In this document: piece after piece, positions 25,701 through 40,700 of the stretch
Layout of the letters: each line of letters begins with the position of its first letter
Numbering within the stretch: the stretch's first letter is position 1
Program-made: the position numbers and the translations under genes
Assembly (NCBI GenBank): GCA_013399015.1
Contig: VWZX01001038.1
Coordinates: 58,516 to 122,515 of the forward strand
Direction: 5' to 3'
DNA: 64,000 bases
Source of the DNA: Galbula dea
Taxonomy: Eukaryota > Chordata > Aves > Piciformes > Galbulidae
Notes under the pieces: model-generated
What the model was told of the DNA's origin: nothing
The model's input: the letters and a program-made list of their open reading frames with translations, nothing else
The model's database searches: none

Positions 25701-28700
25701 AAAGATGGAGCCAAGAACCCCATTGCCCATAAACTCTGCTTATCCCCTAATTATTTAATATAATATTCAATATATTAATTGCCTACATAATGAAATGCTT
25801 GTTGGTTGGTTGTAAGAATTACTAGTACTTTTCCCCCCCCCTCTTTTCCTGCTTCCTCTGCCTCCTGTTGAAAGCAGCTCTAATCAAATTTCAAGTGGGA
25901 ACTACTGCTCTGCTGCAGATGGGAGAGTATTTATACACTCCATTTCCATAATAATTTCATTTACTTTTTCAGGCAGAAGTAGCTTTTCCTGACTTTCCAC
26001 ATCAACCCTTAATGCCTATTCACCACAAGATAAGAAAATGCTATTACACCATAACTAGGCTCAAGCACCAACATATCCTTCTCCCAACAGATAAAATCTG
26101 AGCATTCCCAAAACAAGTTATTACCCTATTTATTAAAACCCTATGACGTGTCCACTCCTGTACCAAACATAAACCATGCAAGGAAAGAACTGCAAGAAGG
26201 AGAAAGAACATAAAAATGCAAGTTCTTGGTCTTTCAGATGCATTTAACATTTGTTTGCTTTTCTAGCACTTCACTCATGACTTATTCCTTGAAGTCTAGA
26301 AAGGAGATCACAGACTGAAAAGTACCCAAGCAGCAGCTGGGAATTTGATCTTACAGTGCAGACTACTAGTCCCAACCACAGAAAAATTGAGATGGATGAA
26401 ATAATTATGCTAACAGATTGCCTGAAGTTTGAGGATCTGCAATACTTTCCACAAGGACAGGAAACATACTTTTTTCCTCTAAATTATCTTCTTTTCATTT
26501 GGCAAGAACATATGCTCACTACCTCCCCCCAAATTCTTCTTATCTCTTACTATGAAACTGAAACCAAACCAATCTTATCAACCATGGGCAATGCTGCTTC
26601 CTGCAACACCCTGAAGTCAAGCAGTGACACTGAAAATACCACAGAAGCTGGCAGTACAGAGCAAATACACCAAAATCCTTTTAAATGCAATCCTACCAAA
26701 AAAATAACAAGCTTTTTTTCCATGTTATTGAATCAGAAATAACATCACTGGATCATCACTGTGTGAGAGGTGATAGATTCTGCCTGGTCCCTGCACTGAG
26801 AGGAGAAGCTCAAGTTCAGTTCCTGAACTTAAGTTCAATTCCACCCCTGAACAAGATGTTTCTCTTCATTTCCACTACCACATTTTGCTCATCTTTTATG
26901 CTTTGGTCTGAAGAATTCTCTGCTTTCATTCTTTTCATAAAGGCCTTCTAATCTCAATTACATCCCTAGACATAACTGAAGGAAGAGGAATTCTAGTCTT
27001 TATTGCACCTACAGAATCAGCTGGAGCCTGACAACAGCAGGAACTAGGCACATCCAGCCAAGAAAAGTTGGTTTTGATGCAACACAATCAGTTTGCATTT
27101 CAAATCTGGAGACCACAACCTCACAATATTTTTCAAGTAAAAGACAAACACTACTAGAACTGAAACATTTGATGACAAAACACAACAAGGAAGAGGAAAA
27201 AAGATAAAGCTGAGCTCAGCCCTTGAACTACACTTCAACTGAAGATTTTCTCTGTATTCCCTTTCACTGAAACCTCTATCCCAGTTCTATACTTTTCTAA
27301 AGGCAGCTCAGCTTCTACTAGTTCCTGTTTTCTATTCCCTGCAAACTGCCATTATGAATGAGCACTTCTTTATTTTTGTTTATAAGCTCAAGACTACACA
27401 AAGCTCAACCTGAGTGCAGCTGTCCACAACCTCCAAACAAGCAGTGCTTTCAGCTATGTGAGAGTACCAACTTCCCCTAGCTGCCCAGCAATACTGCCTC
27501 TGCCATCTGAAGCTCTTGTGTTCAGTTGTTCTCCTCCAAAACACAGAGATGTGGAAAAACCTTCAGTAATTGCTCATACATTCATCAAAGACCAATTAAA
27601 GGAGATGAAGCTATTTAAGTAAAGCTTAATTTTCTGCTTTTGCAGCTTGCAAGCATTAGCACCTCTAAGCCAGGAAAGTAAGAGAAGACTTGGGCCATGT
27701 GACAGATGCACACCTCAGTCTCTCCTCTTCAGAAAAAGGGTTTACCATGCAAAAAAACCCTAAACCCAAACCATAACACAGCAGCTTACCTGGGTTGGAA
27801 CAAGTACTGGAGGATAAGCCAGCTTGTGATGTCTGTACATCCAAAAGGAGAAGAGCACAATCACTGCAATTCCCATTATAGGCACCAATGAGTAAAGCAA
27901 GGTATTGAACAGAGGTGGCTTAGGTGTAACAGGGTTGGAAGTTGCTGGAGAAAAAGAGAAAAGGACAGAGGTTTAAGAAACAAAAATCATCCAGTGCTTG
28001 AAGTGTCCAGCCTCCTGATCTTCAAAAAAAACTCTTGCCATCAGCACAAAAGGCTAACAATGCTTGATTAAGTAAATGTGTACTCTAATATAAACAGACA
28101 CACATTTAAAAGGCAGCATTTTGGAAAGCACAGAAATAACTCATACAGCAGCACATCTAACTTGTTTGTGCTTCTAAGCTCTGCCCATCTACAGCATGTA
28201 AAAGGTGTTTGTGTTTTAAAAAGGTTGCCATCAACTAATGAATGACACCCAACAATTAATATGGAGGTTTAGTCTTTGGAATGTGTACCATAAGGTGTCA
28301 TCAATGAGCAAAAGAGGTCAAAAATAACCTGCTACCATTTCTAGGCACTGTTGATTTGCTCTCTAGCTGAAGATGCTTCCATATGACCTCCAAGAAAGGC
28401 TCCAGAGAAGCCTTGCTCCTGAGGCAGCTGGTATAGGGGCAGCCACAGACAGAGCCCTGAGGCCAAAGAGGTTTCATGTGAGTGAAGAAGAATGTCAGTT
28501 ATTGCCTTAGCAGCATCACCACCAACAATGGCAAGAAACCTACAGGGGCAACAAAGGCTATTTTAATCTCCTAGAAAATGTTATTTAATTTCATAAACAA
28601 CTTCCTCTGGCTATTTTGTACACAAGACATTTGCTGTTTTCAGGTCAGTTATTAACATTATTCAGTTTTCCCACAGAGAAAAGATTCTTGACTGGAAGAT

Positions 28701-31700
28701 ATGCAAGAAAATCAAATAAACTTTTAGTTATTGGTTTTTAAAACAATTATTGGTTAAGTCTGGCAATGTGATTTTCCTTGGGACCTGGGAGGAAATTCTT
28801 TCCCCCTTTTTAAAGGTTACTGTGTCAACTCACAGAGAAACTCCAAGGTCTAATTAATTTAATGAAATACTAAGAGCAGTGTTTCAAGAGGAGGAGCATT
28901 TATGGACTGGTACAGGCATATGAGGATGATATGGCTTTTAGCCCAATGATTTATAGACACTTACAGAAGCTTAGCTATACAATTAAGGTAAGATTTGACA
29001 GTATCTTCTGTATCTTAAAACAGCCAATTATGTCAGATTATCCTCCCTCTTGCCCTTCAAAAAGACCTGAAGTACCTTTTATCAATTTCAATTACTTCTA
29101 CTATCGAGACCTTTCCAAAGGCAAGAAATGAACTGGCAATTTTCTAGGCAATGGGTGAATACACACAGCACTATACCATCCAGGAACCAGAAACCTTCTG
29201 GCAAGAAAAACTGACCACAAGATGTTGAAAAGATGCAGAGTATTAAATATTTGTGAACTCTGTGAAGCAGTTCCTTCCCAAGTGTGCTCAGACTAACTTA
29301 CGCTGCGTGACCTCCATTTCTGGGAAATAGAAGAAGCGTTCATTGCACATGTTGCCTTCACAACAACAGAAGAACACTTCAGGGCTGTCCTTCTTCTCTA
29401 TGCAATCATTCCTGTAAAAGATAAATCATAAACTTAGGAATGTTTACTACTTTTGTTTTGCTTGGGTGGGGTTTTTTTGGTTGTTTCTCTTGTTCAAAAG
29501 AAAAGATATGCTCATAGTTCAAATGTCAAGTGAACTACACTCAAGTATCCAGGCTAAGCTACCACCCAAGGAAGGGCTACATCTGAAAAAAACCAAAAAC
29601 AAATCAAAGTTTTATTATTTTCTATTGCAGTAATACAACATTAAAAGTGAAACAGCAAATTTCTGCTATTTTTAAGATGAAGTTAAAGATAACCACCAAC
29701 CGGATACTGAAGAACCCTCACACCAAACAACTTTCTCCTCCTGTTCAAATGGGTTCTAGTTTGTGCCCAGTGCCCCTTAGCCTTTCCCTGGGCACCACTG
29801 AGCAGAGTCTGGCCCCAGCCTCTTGCCCCCAGCCTTCAGCTCTTGCTCAGCATGGAGCAGATCCTCTCCGGGGCTGCTCTTCTCCATGCTAAGCAGCCCC
29901 AGGGCTCTCAGCCTTTCCTCCTGCCACAGATGCTCCAGACCCCTCAGCACCTTCCTAGCCTCTGCTGGACTCTCTCCAGTAGTTCTTGTCCCTCTTGAAC
30001 TGGGGAGCCCAGAATTGGACCCAGAACTCCAGATGTTGCCTCCTGAGGGCAGAGCAGAGGGGGAAAGGGAACCTCCCTTGACCTTCTGGACACACTGCTC
30101 TTCACACATCCCATTCTAAAAACTTCCATCCTAAAAGTTTACCATTTAGTAGAAGTAAACTTGGGTCAGAAATTGTACATTCCCCCACTTCTCCTTGCAA
30201 AGCTACAACTAAGAACAGATTAAAAAAAAACCCCAACAAAATAAATTACCTCACATCAAATAAGATTTCAGTGTCCTTTGCCTTCCAGAATATCTGGATT
30301 TCACTCGTGCTGTGCAAACAAAGTTGCAGATGCTTTGCTACTTCTGAGAAATCAGAACTACCCTTCAGCTTGCTTAAAAGCTGTCAGTGAAGTAGAAAAC
30401 ACCCTAAAACATTTTGTAGAAAATACTATGAAGATTTCTACTCATTCAACATTTAAGAAACACAAAATTAAAACTAATTTCTAAATCTATTTCCATCAGA
30501 TTTATTATGTATTTATTTTCTCAATTCTCTCCCTTTCCAAATAATAACTGTTTTAGTCAAGTAAAGCTTGGTAGAGTACATTCAAAAACCACAGCACCAT
30601 TTCTTAAGAGTCATGACCTTTATTCAACCAGTATCTAACAAACCCCAAGTCCTGCTGTTAACTCCTCACAGGGACTTGCTAGACCATCTGTTATAAAAAA
30701 CCCCAAACCCTAGGATTCTAGAATCTTCATGTCTATTAGAGCTGCTACTGAGGTCAGCTTTTTAATAAATGGGGAAGCATTTTGATGATTTAAGTGAAGA
30801 GCAGATTAAAAGTGCTGACTTTCCTCCTGCAAAGACTTTGGAAAGGTGAACAATAGAAGCCTGCATTCTGGTTTCAACAACTGTATTTGCATTGTCTGGC
30901 AATAACAAGACATCAGAAAAATCTATTCATGCTCTAAGAGAGAGCAAATTAAACACCTGTTATTTCATATACAGTAAATAAGTGAAGGTAAAATGTTATT
31001 CTGCAAAGAAGACAAAGCACTTAGGTAAGTCAGGTCCCTAAGTACAGGTGAGTGAGGAAGAAAGCAAGTGATGTGTACGTGCATCTAAAAGCAAGATAAA
31101 TGGCAAGACAGCAGCCTGTGAATAGCCACCACAAGCACTGTTTGCAGAAGGGAAGATGTATAAACTACAGACAGGCAAAACCATTCCAACTCTCTTGAAA
31201 ATGTAGAGGAAAACTCACTCACCTGTCATAACAGTTGATGTCATCTAGCCAACAGCCTTGCTTCACAATTTCAATTGATCCAGAAATATTCTTCCACGTA
31301 GCAAAACAGTGTCGCCTTTTATCTTTATCACCGTAACAGGGCTCAATCCCACTGCGGTTTGTTTTATCCTTCTCCCAGTTAGCGTTGTAGTAGATACACT
31401 CCTGTGTTTCTGACCTGCCAAGTATGGCACCTTGGAGGAAGGAAAAAGGAAAACACCATTAAATGGCATTCTGAAGGAAGAGAGAAAAGTCAACTGTCAA
31501 AACCAGGCTGTACTGAAGTATCACGGACCACTTACATTCACATGCTCTTTCCCCCGCCACACACACACAAAGAAAGGAAATATTTCAAGTTCCCAAGTGT
31601 TGAAACATAAACTAAAGATCCTCTGTTCACTCTAACAGTGACTTGGATTATTTCTTCAACTCTTGCCAAGTTAAGAACAAGCAATGCCAATGCTTTTACC

Positions 31701-34700
31701 TGAAGAGCAACGCAGAAGGAACTGAAAATACTGAACAATATTTAGTGTTCAGCCAAGCAAGAAGTTTTAGCTAGTAGGCTTCACCTAAAGGCATTTTTGC
31801 CTCTTATCTCATTCCATGTGCCAAAACAGCAGTTAATACATCTTAGAAACCTAAACCCAACTAATCAATTCACTTTTCAACAATCAACAGCTTTTCCCCT
31901 AGCTTTCAGCTGGGATGTAGCTTCTTACCACAAAGCACTGAAGTATGAGACATACTATGCTAAAATAGTATCTTTTATGTCATCCTGATTTGCCAAGTGA
32001 GTAACTGGAACTGAGACTGATAGGTGTGAGGCAGCAGTCCCTAATCTCCAAGGACAGCACCGAGTTATTGCTGCTTGGTGCCACCCAGTCAATCAGCTGC
32101 AACACAAAAGACATTACACCTTTGGCATAACTCAGTAACCAAGAGCTCCTGCTCTCAGAAGGCCCAGGGCCATGTCTCCCCTTCCCACAGTGCATCCAAC
32201 GTAGGTGGTGGAATCAACCTCAATGGCCGACCTGCAGCCCTTAGGCAAATCCAAGTGGTGTTTGGAGGGCAAAGCACTGACACAGTCTCCACCAAACATG
32301 CTGGTGAACCAGAATGGACTAGCAGACTTGTAAACCTCTCCTACTATCACATGAAGTTCATTTTTTGACACCCTTGTACTCATATAAAAATAACTTTCTG
32401 AACTCCTAAAAATTAGGGTTTCCTTCTGAAGTATAAATGTAATTGATTCATTGATGGCTACTGGCAACCTACAGCAAAACCCAGCAAATATTGACAGACT
32501 GAGGCACCTCCAAGTGCAGCTAACTTCATAGTTTTGATGTGACATGAATCACCAAATCTGGCTTCTGCAAAGGTAACTGGTTGGTAGGATGCAAAACTGT
32601 TAACAAAATACTGAAAAGGAAGAATAACTAGCTTTATTTCTGTTTCTATCTTGTCAAATACTGCCTAAAGTGTGCCATTAATTTCAGAATCACAGAATCA
32701 TGAATGCTGGAAAAGATCTCCAAGATCAAGTCCAGTCTTCCTGCAAGCCTCATTATTTTACATATAATAGAAACATGGGAGAACAGAGAGGGAGATTGAA
32801 GAGCTAGAGGGTCAGAGGACCCTCCAAAACTGAGGAAGAGTCAGGGGGGGTGACAGAAGCACATTTACTTTGCTTGTGGACCCATCTGATATTTTCTAGG
32901 GACAGGTACCTTAGACAACATGCTGATTGAAACAGAAAAGGTCTTCCACTGCAGGCAGTTTCATAGGTATTTCTTTGTATCACTCTTTATCTCCTTTATT
33001 CACATATAATCACAATGATTTTGACAGATCAGCCATTGCCATGCCCATACCTCTCCTTCTCCTGCATAAGGGTACAACAAGCAGAGCAGCTAGAACCCTG
33101 CTTTGGTTGGTGGGATGAATCTTTGTCACCTAGTCACTCTACCCAACACCAGTAGGAGGTAGAGAGTCAGGGTGACTTGTAGAGGCTTCCATCACATAAC
33201 CACCTCCTCAAACACACACAGCCAACAGTAAGGTCACTTTCCCTCAGCAAACAGACCCAAAAAAGGTAGCAAAAAAAAAAAAGTTGCACCTCTCAGGGAT
33301 GATGAGGATTATTTCCACCTAAAAATTGCTGCAACCCTCTTGAAGCACAGCCCAGGAGGTCAGAGTAGAGCCCAGTGCTGCCCATCCTGGGCATCCCACA
33401 TGCCCACCTTCAGCAATGCTTTGACTTTGACGCATTCCCAAAATAGGCAGAGGATGCTGCTTACGCTTGTTGGGCCAGAGCCTAGCTGTTCAATGGGAGA
33501 AAGAGCACTAGCCAGCTGGTAACACTGTGAGATGCAGCATGTTAACTATTATAGTCTTTGTGCTGCAATGGCCTGACCTTTACAACTCCCAGCTATGGCA
33601 AGAAACAGATGAGGCAACAGATTGAACAATTTGGTTCTGTCAGTGCAATAAAGCAGAAGTCCTGGATTTCTCTCATACGTGCCATTCTTTTTCTTCTGCT
33701 GCCAAGCTCAGCTCTGAAGGACCACAGACAAGCTGAATTGGATGAAATTCTGGAAATAGTGTAAAATTAACTTGCACAAATATTCTCCTTATACACTCCT
33801 TCCCTACAGTCAGGTTTGCTTATTCATTGATGCTCTGAAGCAGCTCACCAATCCAACTGGCCAACGATCACACCGTAGGGGTCGCGGCTGTGGATCCAAC
33901 TGGAGCATCTCACCTTAGGACCTTCTCTAGAGGCTGAGGAGACATTTGCAATAGCTTTGGCCAGACTACACTGATGTCTGGACATACCAGGACAATCTTG
34001 GATTCATCTTTTGAAGTAGAAAAGCAGGGAAATGTAGAAGGGCAAGGGCAGAAGAGAAGGGGAATGGCATTATAAAGGCAGCCCTCAGCCCACTGCACAA
34101 AGGAAGCATCTGCTTACAGCCAGCTCTGTCACCCCCTCCACAGGAATCAACCTCTTCAAGGAGAAAGGCAGCTGGCATCTACAACAAAAGGAAATTTATT
34201 TGGGTCCCAGAGTTTAGTCATTGTGTGTCTATAATGAAACTCCTGTACCCATTTGGAGTGTTGACAGATTGTTTTCATATGAAACTGTCAGGTCCTTGGG
34301 AAATCTCTTACTGAATCTCAAAAGGCAAAAGGCTGCTGTTGAAAGAAAGCATGAGCAAACTAGCCTATGGACTGAACTGAAATGCTGAAAGCTTCTGAGA
34401 GGGAAAAAAAACCATTAAAAAAGCAAAGAATATTCAAGTATATAATAGAGTTTCAGCATGTTAAGACAGATCACATTTAATATATGCCGTTATCATATTG
34501 CAGCCGGTGTGCTGCTGGACCACTGGACATTTGTGTTCAGCCACAACAGCTGCAGTAAGAAAAGGCAACCAACATTTGCCTAGTGAACTTCTGAACTGCT
34601 GTTAATACAGGATACACTCTAATTGTTAGCATTACAGAAAGCAATGTTATTAGGGTGCACATATGCAGTCTGGAAAACCTCACCTTAGTAGGAATTAGAA

Positions 34701-37700
34701 GGACTGGCTACCATTTTTTGAAGCAGAAAAGCTATGTGAATACCACCCCCTCCCAAAATCTAGCCAGTTTTTCTGATTAAAAAAGGGGCAAACAATGAAA
34801 TATATGCACAGCTAATAAAAAGGACTATACTACCACAGCCCTCATTTATAAAGGGATTACTGGCAAAAGATACTGGCTGAACTATGAATTCCCTGTCTGA
34901 GATACTACTCCATTACACCCAGAAGGAAAAGAGAGAGATGTACACTGCTGGGAGTTTATCATCTAGCTTTACTTAGTAAGCTGAGCAACACAACTGTATT
35001 GGTCTGTAATGCAGAATGGTTTGATGACATCTTTAATAACAACCCTGAAACATGATCTTGATCAACCCCCCCTTTTCCTGAGAAAACTTCACAACAGACA
35101 CAATCTTCTCCCTCCTCACCCCCAAGTCCTACTCCCATCCCCAAACACTGCTTTTGCAGTACACTTATTTGGTGACACCACTTAAAGACACAAAGGCTCC
35201 CAGGCCAAGAGAAGATGAACCTCTGATTTCTTGCTGCTTAATAAAATCTAGCAGATTTTTAAGCTGAATTCATGAAAACTGATGAGAAGGCTGCAAGGAT
35301 GAGGTTGATAGCACCAAGATGTAAAACACGAACATAGAAAACACCCAAGTCTTCTGAAAGGCAGTAGGGAGATAGACCACTCTGATGGGTGCTCCCAATG
35401 TGCACCTAACACAGCCAGAACTAGAAAGGAACCAAAAATTAAATCCTGAACTTATTTCTGCATGTCTTCCAGCACTAGACAGCACTACAGACTACTTCTC
35501 CATCTAATCTGTTTCTGAGATGCAAAAGAGCAACACTGAAGTCTGGAAAGAGTAATCACATCTATATTTCATGGCTGTATAACCAACCCAGACTAGCCCA
35601 TTATGCTGCACTTGAACTTGATTCCATTCTAAGCTCTAATGACAGTATTGGTAAAGATTTATATGCATGATTATATGATTTAATACTCAGGTGACAGAGA
35701 AGGTTGTTTTTTGCTGTTCCCTAAAAACCTTAGTCTATAAAAGAATGACAGGGTAAAGTTAAGCCTTGCTGCTACCTATACTTCCAGCAGAAAGGCTTCT
35801 TACATTGTATTGTGTCTGAGATTAACTTGAACTCATTCTGAGCACCAAGCTCCACAAACACAGAAGGAATGCAGAGGTTTATTAGAGTCAACTAGCCGAG
35901 CACAATGGCCTGAAGCACTGCAGGGACTGGACATTGTGAACTCCAGCTAACACAGCCCATTCACTGAAAGCTCTGAGTTGTACCACCCTGCTCTAGAGCA
36001 CCAAAAAAGGACAGAAAATGGAGCATAAATAGAAGCAGCAACTGGAAAAAACTTCAGTTACTGTATAGGTATCTTTTGAAGTACTTGTCCATACATGTTA
36101 TCCTCTTTGTTGGTACAGTGATCTCACACACACTTTCTAGACCCACAAACATATCTAAGAACAAAGTACCAACAGACACCAAAGGGCCCAGCTTTGATGT
36201 TTCTGCAAGCAGGATGTGGGTTTTGATCATTCTCCATTTTTCCTGATAACACTCAGGGGGATGTTTCTCAACAGAAAAATCAAAAGGTTACTTTCAACTG
36301 AATAAAGCCAGCAGAGTTAGGAGAGAAAAGACCTCTTCTGCCCTCCTTACACGTACCAATACCTCCCCAAACACACTGTGTTAGCTTTGGACAAGTGTGA
36401 GTCTTGAGAGCAGTGATAATAGGACTCCTAGGTCAACCCAGGACTGTACTTCACTAACTGAGCCAAAGTACATTCATTAACTCCAAACACAACAGCAATT
36501 AACCTAAGCAACACAGGAACCAGGAAAGAGATAAACAAGACAGTAAAGTAACGAATCACCTGAGCTGCTGTCACACTGCCTCACACAGAAGATCCATATC
36601 TTGGCAGACTACAGTTTCTCATCAGCATTCTCCTCCTCAGCATTCTCTGCTCTGCACTGTAGTTCATGAAGAAGCCATGGGGAAGGGATGGAGAAATGTC
36701 ACCAAACTGCTGCACCTCTGCTCACCTGCATTCTTGCAGGGAAGTTGCACTTAGCATTAGAGGCATTGCAATATTGTTCTAGGAAGATTTGGCAGACTTT
36801 TTCCTCTTTTGCCAAGAAAGGCTGGACCAGATGACCCCTGAGTTTCCTTCCCAGCTGGGATTCCATGAGCCTATGGCTTGGGTCATGCAGCTAATGTGAT
36901 TTTTTGAGCAGAACCACCCCTTCAGACTACAAAAACACAGTCCTCACGTGATCTGCAACACACAACTACATATAATCAACTGAAGGAACTAGGGTTTGGG
37001 GATCTATAAAAGATAGAACCTGCTGAACATCCAAGTTCAAAGAAACCTTACCTGTGAATCCCTAATACAAGTGACCACTTGATCTTTTACAGTTCAAGCT
37101 TCAGTAATTAGCCATGCTGAAGAAAACCATGCACCTAAAAAAGTGGCAACTCATTGTGATGACTTCTGAATATCTGAGAGACTCTTAAACCTGTGTTAAT
37201 TTAAACAAAAGGGCTACAGCATTCAGAGACCTGAGACTTTAGAAATGGTGGTGGCAGAACTAATGGAAAGCATCTTGAAAGGCCAAGGCCAGGATAATCA
37301 AGGAAAAGGATGCAAAAGTAAAGGTGAGGAAGCTCTTAGTTTGACTGTTAGTTTGAGAGGCTCCACAGTACCAAAGTAACACCTCCATCTGAGTGATTAC
37401 AGAAGGGAGATTAAGGAGGCAATTGTCACACAGGAAGTACTCAGAAGGAGGGCACTGCAGGAGGCATCACAGAGGCATCTAAATCTCACTGAACTCTTGC
37501 TCAAGAAGAAAAAAAGCTGAAATTCCTTCGGCAGTACATGTTCTCCCCTCAGTCCTGCCAAGCAGTTGGTCCTATTCTTAAGAAGGAATTAGTGTCATGA
37601 TAGGATTTTATAGACAACTTCAATTTTCTGCCTTGTACTTCCAAATATCTTATTTAAGACTGGAATTAAGGAAGTGAAGGGGGAAAAAAAAAAATAAAAA

Positions 37701-40700
37701 TCAGACCACTGGTGTCCAAGTTTTCCAAAATAATTTTAGAGCAGATCACATGGTGGAAAACAGAGAAAAAAAAAGATCAGGAGACATCTATGTTCCTTAG
37801 TTTGAAATTAATGTGCCAGCACTGCATCCACAGCATTAGCTGGCTACCCCTGAACTATAGATTCTCATCCTCTGGGAATTTCTAGAAACCTCAGCTTAAA
37901 ATAAATACTATTTTTCACACTTCTTGACTTCAAAGGAACACACTAAAACACAGGCTGATGTTTTCAAGTTCAAACATGCCATTCCTGTCACTCTTAAGGT
38001 GTGAGCAGCACAAAACAGCAAAACTTTCTCATCTACTGTCTAATGATTCTGGGGTGAGGGGGGGAAGCTTGAAAGATTCTGTCAATTGTTTGGGGTTTTA
38101 AAGCACAGCCTTGGGACTAGACTGACTTCATACATGCTGGGAGCTTTTGTAGACATGACTGGTCAAACATCCCCTTCCCAACACAAGAGAGGAGGTATTA
38201 GGAGATGATAAAGAGCTAGCACAACAAGTAACACAAGGCTCAATATTCACTAGAAGAGTCTGAATTCTGTAAGATTTGGTGGTTGAAAGAAAAAATAAAA
38301 ATAGGCCAGGGTCAAACAGGTACTGATGCTAGAAATACAGTCTGAAATTAGGATTAGCCTCCTCTCCCCAGCACAAAACCCCAAACACACACACAAAAAA
38401 ATCAATTACCATAGAAAATCATCACAGCAGCTGACCTCAAAAGTCATTTCAAATCAGTCAAGATGTAAAAGGAAGTGAGGAAAAGGGATGTGGCACAGAA
38501 GGAGACAATGCTTGCCTTTACAGGTCCCTTCCCAGCACTCCCCTCAAGAATACTGGCCCTCAGTACTGTACACAGCTGAGAATGTACAACCAAAAAAATC
38601 AACTAAAGACTCAGTTCAGTTTATGAGACAAAAAACTTGAAAACTGCTGGACCCTATCTAGGTGGGATCATCTCCATTTGCCTCAGGATGAAGCTCATGA
38701 AGTAGCTAGGGATGCTCTCCCATGGCACACATTCCAGTAACACTATTTCCACAGAGAGACTTCAAAAGCTGTTATTAAACTAAAAAGTAAAAGCACTTCA
38801 GTGGTAGCCATACTCTCAGATGAAAGCCTAAATAAACTACCTAAAAGGTACCAAAACTAGATGAGGAAGATATGAATCATGTTGAAGGATGACTATCATG
38901 CTGCTGGTGGCAACTAGGGGAATTTCTATTGTGAGGCCTGACAGTGAGTTTCCCAGCCATGATCTCACATACCTGTCATAGCTGTTCATCTAATTTGAGA
39001 GGCCCAAAGCAAAAGGAATCCTGCATTGTTTTGCTGCCAGTGGATGTGCTGCAGCACAGCACATAGAAGATGCCTCAGTGTAGACTCCTTTTGTTCTAAA
39101 GGCTGGGACATTCATCCAAAGCCTCTACACAAGCAGTCATCTAATGTAGAGGGTGGCTCAGGAAATAACATCTGGCTTTCCTTCATATCTTTCTCTATCA
39201 TGCTACATTTTCCAAAGACAAAACAGGAGACAGAGAAGTCTAGCTATGGAAAAACAAAAATTAAATGCTGTCTTGACAGCTTAAAGGTCTAAGTGAACTT
39301 CCTCCCTCTCTACAGACTGCATTGAACAGTCTCAATTCTCCACATACACTGACCAGCAGATCCCAACAAGCTACAGCTGCCCTTATCCAGATGGCAGCTA
39401 AACAGTATGAAAGACAGGTACCAGACTGGTGTCAACAGAGAGAGGGATTACCCTGGACATGCAGGCAAATAGCACACCATAGTGGGGAAAAGGCAGGATC
39501 CACTACTGCAAAACTCAAGCCTTTCAAGCTTCAGCCATCCAACTGAGCTGGAAACCTTTCCCTTACTTTAAATCTTCAACATATTAATGGAGAACCATAG
39601 AACCACCAAGTTGAAGTTCAGTTAGGATTCTAGATAGGAATGTCTTTTCATTTCCACTTCACTACCTCACCACAACAAGCTCTTTGCCAAGTTCTTTCTG
39701 ACACAGGTTGGCCAGAACTGCTTCCAACTCTCTTAAGACTTGTCTGGTATCCATATTGTTCCTGATCAGTAGGAAATACTCCTTCAGAAGCAGTGGAGGA
39801 TCGGATGCATCACAGCCAAATCATATTAGTAGCTCATGGTCTCTGTTATAATGCAAGACCACAGGCTGAAATCCATTTTTAAGTTGTAGAGCAATCAAAA
39901 AAGCAGACTCTGCTCTACAGCCTCACAAACAGCTGAACTGGCACAAATGACTGGAAGTAATTCCTTCCTTCAGCCACTAAACTGAAATAAATGTCAGACT
40001 GCAACATTACACATCTGAATAAATACCTATCATCATAAAAATGCTAATATGTTTTTGACTGCTGAGCCCTCTTCCTGAAGCAAACTAATCTACATAACCT
40101 CAGCCTTGGCTCTCTCTGTTTAATTCCATTTCTGCTGTCCAGTCCCATTTAAAATTCCAACCCTTTCCTGCATTGAATTTGTTTTAAAATTTGTGCCTTG
40201 ATGTTCTGAAATCAGCATGGATTATATTAAAATAAATAAACCAGAAAGCTGCCTCTCCACCTCTAGCTAAACTAGCTGTCACTTGACATGGATTTTCTGG
40301 AGGTGTCCAAACAACATCTAGATGTGGTACTTAGTGACATGGTGGTCATAGGCTGATGGTTGGACTTGATCTTGGAGCTCTTTTCCAAACTTAATGATTC
40401 AGTGATTCTCTTTATCCCCTTTCAGGCTGTCTGACTGACATAGCTTGAAACAAGCCCTATTTTTCTGGCCAAGAGCACTGCTAACACAGCAAGCACATAG
40501 TCTCCTTGCTTTCAAGCTCCTAAGTCGACTCTCTTAGTTCCAATCTCCAAACACAACACCACAGGCAGTTCCAGCTACACAACACCTCAGCTGCACCTCA
40601 ACCACAGTTCTGACCTTCAGCTGGTTACTGATTGATGGCTGGAAGAGTACAAGGAGTTTTATTGTCTCAAGTACCTACTTCTGGACTTAGAGGCTAGAGA

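Noticed and set aside
26356..26742. Plus-strand open frame of 128 codons in intron 4
   Set aside because: No family resemblance, AT-rich codon use like the flanking intron, and not supported by any promoter or splice signal.
39589..39625. CR1-like tail (CATAGAACCACCAAGTTGAA)
   Set aside because: Only about 20 bases resemble the CR1 end and the following sequence does not continue the element.
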